Shown one piece after another: positions 59,850-64,000 of a stretch of DNA of 64,000 bases; the stretch's first letter is position 1, and each line of letters begins with the position of its first letter. The stretch is from Alkalilimnicola sp. S0819 (GTDB taxonomy: Bacteria > Pseudomonadota > Gammaproteobacteria > Nitrococcales > WHIW01): positions 1 through 64,000 of the forward strand of contig NZ_WHIW01000005.1 in the NCBI RefSeq assembly GCF_009295635.1, in the 5' to 3' direction. A model generated the notes under the pieces. The model was not told where the DNA came from, did not search any database, and saw nothing but the letters and a program-made list of their open reading frames with translations. The translations under genes were made by a program, and so were the position numbers.

Positions 59850-60090
59850 CGCGCACCGCCTTGCTGGGGTTGATCTTGAAGGCATTGACGTGCTGGCCCC
59901 GAACGATCAGCCCGAGCCGGGCCGCCATGCGTTGCGCCGCGCGCCGAGCCTGGGCCTCGGTGCCGCGGGTGGCGCAGGCGACGTCGGTGCCGGAGGGGGC
60001 CGTTACTCGCCAGGCCCACCGGGCATCCTTCAGCTGCGGCGCCCAGGGCGCCTCGGCGTGGGGGACGACTTCCACGGTTACTGTTTTCAT
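59830..60090 (-). CDS. Small early prophage protein
   Basis: 86 residues, beta-rich start (KTVTVEVVPHAEAP, WRVTAPSGTD) and an Ala/Arg-rich helix. ATG 60090 lies 3 bases after the next gene's stop. No family recognised; part of the early operon. Confidence 0.65.
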   Translation of the reverse strand: MKTVTVEVVPHAEAPWAPQLKDARWAWRVTAPSGTDVACATRGTEAQARRAAQRMAARLGLIVRGQHVNAFKINPSKAVRDAGIKS

Positions 60091-60093
60091 GAA

Positions 60094-60486
60094 TCAGCCC
60101 TCGTGGCGCTCCAGCTTACGAATGCGCGAACGCAGCCGCTTCTCTACGGATTTCTGCAGATGCGGCACCTCAAGCGCTATGCGGCACTGAATCAGATCGA
60201 AGCGCTGCAGGCAGTGCAGCCGGCTTTCCACGTCAACGGCGCCCATGCCGTTCTGATCGGCGAACGGGTTGGCCTGGCGGATGTGGACGACGCGGTAGTT
60301 CAGCAGCCCCGCCACGCCCACGTGAGGGGTGATCACCGTGGGCTGCTGGCCGATCGCGACGTCCTGCACTTGCGTGCCGCACCAGACGTGGCGCTGGAAG
60401 GGGCGCGAATCCACCACCACGCCCTCCTGGTCGATGTCCCATTCCAGGAAGTCCTGCCCCTGGTCCTCGAATCGAATGGTCTGCAT
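60094..60486 (-). CDS. Early prophage hypothetical protein
   Basis: 130 residues. IRFEDQGQDFLEWDID and a long helical basic C-terminus (KSVEKRLRSRIRKLERHEG). GGAGA precedes ATG 60486. No known family. Confidence 0.65.
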   Translation of the reverse strand: MQTIRFEDQGQDFLEWDIDQEGVVVDSRPFQRHVWCGTQVQDVAIGQQPTVITPHVGVAGLLNYRVVHIRQANPFADQNGMGAVDVESRLHCLQRFDLIQCRIALEVPHLQKSVEKRLRSRIRKLERHEG

Positions 60487-60496
60487 GGTGATCTCC

Positions 60497-60787
60497 TTAG
60501 ACTGCGGATGCGGCGGCGTGACCCGTCACAACTTCCAAAGCTGGGTTAAAAGCGGGGTCACGCGCCAGCGCCTGTTCATCGGCCCGCACCAGCGCGTACA
60601 GGTACTCGGTCTGGTCCTCAAAGCCCCGCGCCTCGGCCATGCGCTCGATGGTCGCCCGCTCGCCCTGGGACAGGTCCAGCCGGACCGCCTTCATGCCGAG
60701 CCGTTTCTCGCGCTCGCGCTGCCGGGCCTTTCGTTCTCGGGCCTTGCGGCGCCGGCGCTCTTCGGGGGTTTCGTTGGTGGCATCCAT
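60497..60787 (-). CDS. Early prophage protein with basic coil
   Basis: 96 residues from ATG 60787. An Arg/Glu/Lys coil (EERRRRKARERKARQREREKR) is followed by AVRLDLSQGERATIERMAEARGF, which resembles a ribbon-helix-helix. Possibly a DNA-binding regulator. Confidence 0.65.
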   Translation of the reverse strand: MDATNETPEERRRRKARERKARQREREKRLGMKAVRLDLSQGERATIERMAEARGFEDQTEYLYALVRADEQALARDPAFNPALEVVTGHAAASAV

Positions 60788-60806
60788 TGCGTCCTGCTCC
60801 CCAGCG

Positions 60807-61439
60807 TCAGACCGCCGCCAGATCCAGCGGCAGCGGCCGGTACTGGTCGCTGTCGCCGATTCGCTTGTAGACGCGCACGTACACGGCGGTGCCGGTGGTC
60901 TGGATGCTGTCGCGCAGCGCCTCCATTGCCCGCTGCCATTGCTCGTCGTCGATCTCCAGGCGCAGCAGCTCAAGCACGGCCGTGGTCTTGATCTGGCCCT
61001 TGGTGTCGGTGCGAAAGGCGCGGTCGACCAGGACGCGGATGTGGGGGTTGGCGCCTTGGCTCCAGCGCTCGATGCACTGGTTGAGTAATTCCTTGGCCGC
61101 TTCCAGCTCCTCGCTGAAGGCGATGCGTTCGGCGTAGGCCCGTTGGACCTTGTACTCGCCGTTGTAGCTGGTGATGGTGACGTTGCCCTTCTTGCCGCCG
61201 AGGCGAACGTGGTAGCGCTCGGCGGCGACCTGGACCAGGTCGGCGATGTCGGCCAGGGCGCGGGCCTTGAAGGTGCGCAGGCGCTCGTTGAGCTGCTCGG
61301 CTTCGATGGCGAGATCCCGCGCGACCTGGTCGCGCAGCTTGTCCTGCTCGCGCACCTGGTCTTCGGGCACCAGGTGGCCGGCGGCGTTGCGCAGGTAGCC
61401 CGGGGGGATTTGCATCTCGTGGGTTTCTGTCTGGCTCAT
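60807..61439 (-). CDS. DUF3164 family phage protein
   Basis: 210 residues. IPPGYLRNAAGHLVPEDQVREQD start, LGGKKGNVTITSYNGEYKVQRA and DTKGQIKTTAVLELLRLEI are the DUF3164 signature, found in Mu-like early regions. Role unknown. Confidence 0.92.
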   Translation of the reverse strand: MSQTETHEMQIPPGYLRNAAGHLVPEDQVREQDKLRDQVARDLAIEAEQLNERLRTFKARALADIADLVQVAAERYHVRLGGKKGNVTITSYNGEYKVQRAYAERIAFSEELEAAKELLNQCIERWSQGANPHIRVLVDRAFRTDTKGQIKTTAVLELLRLEIDDEQWQRAMEALRDSIQTTGTAVYVRVYKRIGDSDQYRPLPLDLAAV

Positions 61440-61452
61440 GGTCTTGGTCCTC

Positions 61453-61803
61453 TCAGGTGGGAAGCTTCAGCTGGCCCCGTAGGTCGGGCAGGGCGATGTG
61501 GCGCATGCGGGCGATCTGTCGCAGGGAGGCCATCGCACGCTCGTGCAGGAACTCGCAGGTACGCAGCAGCTCCTGTTCGGTCGCCGCGATGAAGTAGCCG
61601 CTGCGTGGATGGGCGCAGACGTGGTGGCCTGCCAGGCGCAAGGCGGTGATCGCGTGGCGCACCTGGCGCTCCTGGCCGGGCGTGGGCGGGTTCTGGCCGG
61701 TGACCGCCGTGGCCAGCGCCTTGGCGTGGATGCCGCAGCCCTCGCCCACGTGACGGGACAGGGCGGCAAGCACCCGATCTGGGGTGATCTCGTTGTGGGT
61801 CAT
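61453..61803 (-). CDS. Early prophage winged-helix protein
   Basis: 116 residues from ATG 61803, coupled to the zinc-ribbon gene (4-base overlap). RQVRHAITALRLAGHHVCAHPRSGYFIAAT is a winged-helix wing pattern (helix, strand, ...GYF). Likely DNA-binding. Confidence 0.7.
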   Translation of the reverse strand: MTHNEITPDRVLAALSRHVGEGCGIHAKALATAVTGQNPPTPGQERQVRHAITALRLAGHHVCAHPRSGYFIAATEQELLRTCEFLHERAMASLRQIARMRHIALPDLRGQLKLPT

Positions 61804-61973
61804 GACGGCTGTACCTCGCGTACCGGGCCGGCATGCCACCGGCGGAAGGTGATGTGGTCCGGGGCAGGCCGCCCGCGACGGGCCGCCTTCGGCCGACAGC
61901 GGGGACACTCGCCCTGGACCAGGTGGTGGTCCACCATGCCGCACCACTCGCAGCGGCCGATCTGCTCTTTCAT
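61800..61973 (-). CDS. Small zinc-ribbon protein
   Basis: 57 residues from ATG 61973. CEWCGMVDHHLVQGECPRC gives two CxxC knuckles, then a basic tail. Overlaps both neighbours by 4 bases. Longer open frames here are not supported. Confidence 0.75.
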   Translation of the reverse strand: MKEQIGRCEWCGMVDHHLVQGECPRCRPKAARRGRPAPDHITFRRWHAGPVREVQPS

Positions 61974-62662
61974 CGCGCGTTCCTCCTCCGGTAGGCGGTC
62001 AGTGCGTCGGCGGCGGTGCCGGCGCTGGCCAGCAGCTGTTCGAGCACCGGGTCGTTGAGCTCGTCGATGTAGCGGCGCAGCGCATCGCGGGTGTCGCCGG
62101 CGCTGCGCTCCAGCAGCTGGAGTACGCTGTCGCGGTGCCGCTGTTTCGGCTGACGAGAAGACCCTTCGTGCGGCGGCTTGGCGGCGGGCTCCTGGCCCCG
62201 CGCGGTGGCCGGTCTGGTTTGGGTGAGCCGCCACGGCCCGCGCGACTCGTCCTGCTCGATCTCCCCCTGGGTCTTCAGGCGGTAAAGGGCGTTTGAGACC
62301 GGCTTGATGGGCGTATTATCGAGTTGAGCGCGGAGCTGCTGCGTGGTGGCCGGCCCCTCGCCGAGCAGCTTCACGATCCGCCGGCACAGTGCCGTGCGAG
62401 TGATGCCAGCGGCGGGCGCCGGTGCTTGCTCGGTGGGCGGCCGATCCGCCTGGGCCGCACGGTACAGCGTGTGTACGCCCAAACGTTCCACCGGTGCCGC
62501 CTCGCCAGCGCGCACCAGGGCATGCAGCGCCTGGGAGACCTCGCCCACGTCGAGCGCTTCGCCGCAGAGGCGATAGACGCCGGTGCGATCCAGCGGCGCC
62601 TCGCTCTCCTGGAGGATGCGGCGCACCTCGTCCAGCACGGCTTCGTTGAGTTCCGGATTCAT
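61970..62662 (-). CDS. Early prophage tandem winged-helix protein
   Basis: 230 residues from ATG 62662. Two winged-helix-like units: residues ~10-65 (DEVRRILQESEAPLDRTGVY) and ~80-140 (ITRTALCRRIVKLLGEGPATTQQL, VSNALYRLKTQGEIEQDESRGPW). A helical end follows. Possibly a regulator. Confidence 0.7.
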   Translation of the reverse strand: MNPELNEAVLDEVRRILQESEAPLDRTGVYRLCGEALDVGEVSQALHALVRAGEAAPVERLGVHTLYRAAQADRPPTEQAPAPAAGITRTALCRRIVKLLGEGPATTQQLRAQLDNTPIKPVSNALYRLKTQGEIEQDESRGPWRLTQTRPATARGQEPAAKPPHEGSSRQPKQRHRDSVLQLLERSAGDTRDALRRYIDELNDPVLEQLLASAGTAADALTAYRRRNAR

Positions 62663-62973
62663 GCGCGCCTCCGCTGAAAGTTGCCATTGCCCTTGCGCGG
62701 CCAGGTCTGGTGGTGCATCGGTTCGAAGGGCACGCCGTTGCGCTGGGGTAGATGCGCCAACTCCCGCTCGGCCTGCAGCTCCGCCTCGAACTGGCGCTCG
62801 ATGCGTTTGAGGTGCTGGGGCATGACCAGCGGCTCGGCGCATTGCTCGATGGCGCGTTCGCACACCGCCGGGTTGGTCAGGTACTGCATCAGGGTGATGC
62901 CCAGTCGTCGCAGACCCAGCTCGATGTAGCGGTCGGCGTAATGCTCCAGGTACTCGTCGCTGTAGGTGCTCAT
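62659..62973 (-). CDS. Early prophage hypothetical protein
   Basis: 104 residues from ATG 62973. YSDEYLEHYADRYIELGLRRLGITLMQYL, then a basic C-terminus. 4-base overlaps with both neighbours. Known only as a recurring Mu-like early gene by position. Confidence 0.65.
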   Translation of the reverse strand: MSTYSDEYLEHYADRYIELGLRRLGITLMQYLTNPAVCERAIEQCAEPLVMPQHLKRIERQFEAELQAERELAHLPQRNGVPFEPMHHQTWPRKGNGNFQRRRA

Positions 62974-63293
62974 TGCGCTACCCTCCGGCGTGCCTTCCAC
63001 GCCTCCATCTCTTCGGTGGTCGGAGCCCGGTCCAAGGCCTCAATGTCGTCGACCTCATGGTCGTGATCGTCCTCGTGGGCGCGATCCTCGACCGCCTGGA
63101 CGGCGAGGCGTGCGCCCTCGGTTCGGTTGGCCGCGGCGACGGTGACTGTGCGGCTCCGACGCTCCGCGACGAGGTAGCTGACCTCCACGCGGAACACCTT
63201 TGGCGCGTCGCTTGGCAGCATCACCGGCGTCTCGCCACCGAACAGGTCCGGGTGCAGCGGCCCGGGGATGTAGATTTGTTGCGGTTCCGGCAT
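62970..63293 (-). CDS. Early prophage hypothetical protein, acidic
   Basis: 107 residues. PEPQQIYIPGPLHPDLFGGE, strands (VFRVEVSYLVAERRSRTVTV), then an Asp/Glu/His-rich patch (EDDHDHEVDDIEALD). No family recognised. Confidence 0.65.
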   Translation of the reverse strand: MPEPQQIYIPGPLHPDLFGGETPVMLPSDAPKVFRVEVSYLVAERRSRTVTVAAANRTEGARLAVQAVEDRAHEDDHDHEVDDIEALDRAPTTEEMEAWKARRRVAQ

Positions 63294-63296
63294 CGT

Positions 63297-63614
63297 TCAT
63301 CCCTCCCGGCGGTTCGGGCAGCTGCGGCATGCGCGGTAGAGGCGCACCCGGGTGGCGTTGGTGGCGGCGAAGGGCCGGGCCTGGTGGTCCAGGCACTCGT
63401 GGCGGGGGATCTCGCCGAGCACGGGGCAGGCGGTCTGGCGTGAGCCCATCAGGGCGCTCTCCACCCGCTCGCGGACAAGATCCACCCGCCCGCGATAGGT
63501 CCCGTTCAAGACCTGGCTGACGACCGCCGGCGAGTAGCCGATGGCAGTACCCACGTTGCGCTGCCCCTTGTCTTCGCAGGCGCGACGCAGGGTCTGGATC
63601 CAGAGCTCACTCAT
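63297..63614 (-). CDS. Helix-turn-helix protein with Cys-rich tail
   Basis: 105 residues. An XRE-like helix-turn-helix (RNVGTAIGYSPAVVSQVLNGTY) is followed by four cysteines in CPVLGEIPRHEC ... CRSCPN, likely a metal site. Probably a phage transcription regulator. Overlaps the next gene by 8 bases. Confidence 0.75.
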   Translation of the reverse strand: MSELWIQTLRRACEDKGQRNVGTAIGYSPAVVSQVLNGTYRGRVDLVRERVESALMGSRQTACPVLGEIPRHECLDHQARPFAATNATRVRLYRACRSCPNRREG

Positions 63615-63978
63615 GGCCGCCTCCCTGGGTCCAGACGACCTGCTGCAGGTTCGGGTCCCACACCTGGCGCACGCGCTGGATCTGCGGCGGTTGGGGGCCG
63701 GTGTAGCCGCGCGGCACCAGGCGGTAGCGGGCTTCGTTTCGGCCGGCCGAGGGGCGAGTGCAGATCAGATACCCGGCGTGATGCAGGTACCGGCAGTAGT
63801 GCTTGACGTCGGATTCCGCCACCGGGTGGGCCTCGGTGCTGGCCTGGACCGCCAGTTCGCGATAGTTGAACTCACCGATGATCCGCATGGTGCGCCAGAG
63901 CTGCTCGCGGGCCCGCCCCTGGGTGACCTCGGTGCCGTCCTTGCGCACCCGCGGTGCATCCACGCCCACGTCTTGCAT
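63607..63978 (-). CDS. Early prophage winged-helix-like protein
   Basis: 123 residues if ATG 63978 is the start; the frame stays open to the window edge (RPAWWEL before the Met), so a longer protein is possible. MRIIGEFNYRELAVQASTEAHPVAESDVKHYCRYLHHAGYLICTRPSAGR is a winged-helix pattern. A TGATG at 63980-63976 suggests a coupled gene ends just upstream. Confidence 0.6.
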   Translation of the reverse strand: MQDVGVDAPRVRKDGTEVTQGRAREQLWRTMRIIGEFNYRELAVQASTEAHPVAESDVKHYCRYLHHAGYLICTRPSAGRNEARYRLVPRGYTGPQPPQIQRVRQVWDPNLQQVVWTQGGGHE

Positions 63979-64000
63979 CAGCTCCCACCAGGCGGGGCGA

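Larger units (their letters stand above)
33287..64000 (-). mobile_element. Mu-like prophage (right end to early region; left end outside)
   Basis: Gene order follows phage Mu nearly throughout: Mor, endolysin/holin, gp25-gp27, terminase, gp29 portal, gpF, gpI/Z, gpT, gp35-38, sheath, tube, gp41, tape measure, gpN, gpP, gp45-48, fibre. All are on the minus strand, so the right (late) terminus is at the left here. It starts TGTAGCGCGCC at 33287 within hrpB. A 5-bp target duplication would be CCAGG (33282-33286). Transposase A/B, Ner and repressor genes are expected past 64000. Compared with Mu, gpG lies between gp36 and gp37 and an accessory cassette fills its usual place. Confidence 0.93.

Overview
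The window is GC-rich DNA from a gammaproteobacterium. The evidence is the gene content (prlC, rnk, gorA, ptrB, prkA-yeaH-spoVR, panE, hrpB, yigZ), a type I-F CRISPR repeat and the high GC. A Chromatiales/Ectothiorhodospiraceae-type host is a guess, not shown.

Layout. (1) 1-3547: the 3' end of an IS481-family element runs directly into a type I-F CRISPR array of 57 repeats (the first one cut in half) and 56 spacers. No cas gene is in view. The leader side is at the left, where the IS sits, so cas genes should lie beyond the left edge. (2) 3740-33286: ordinary chromosome in short operons. These are oligopeptidase A; an Rnk-like factor; a TauE/SafE permease with glutathione reductase; a gamma-carbonic anhydrase, AstE/AspA-type deacylase and DsbA-fold isomerase run; oligopeptidase B with a diguanylate cyclase; an LplT-like transporter; a phospholipase D plus EEP phosphatase pair; the stress operon prkA-yeaH-spoVR; panE; a heme-oxygenase-like iron enzyme coupled to a methyltransferase; a thioesterase, a cupin, YigZ, a PagL-type lipid A deacylase and HrpB. 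Intergenic gaps carry three copies of a REP-like palindrome, two clear intrinsic terminators and one candidate GGA-rich small RNA.

(3) 33287-64000: a Mu-like transposable prophage inserted into hrpB, which loses its C-terminal domain. The host/phage junction at 33287 is the phage right (late) end, with MuA-type repeats. All phage genes lie on the minus strand, so the map reads from late (left of the window) to early (right): tail fibre, baseplate, tape measure, chaperone with a -1 frameshift, tube, sheath, head genes with a nested scaffold gene, a two-gene accessory cassette, portal, terminase, lysis, Mor activator, GemA and many small early genes. Transposase A/B and the repressor are past the right edge.

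Most worth attention: the IS that cuts the first CRISPR repeat and takes its stop codon from it; two pairs of overlapping spacers from related targets, one of which shows the CC PAM; the accessory cassette at 49117-50700 with its own palindromic operator; next to it a compact pseudoknot-type RNA candidate at 50937-51029; the tail chaperone frameshift; and a 36-residue coupled membrane gene.
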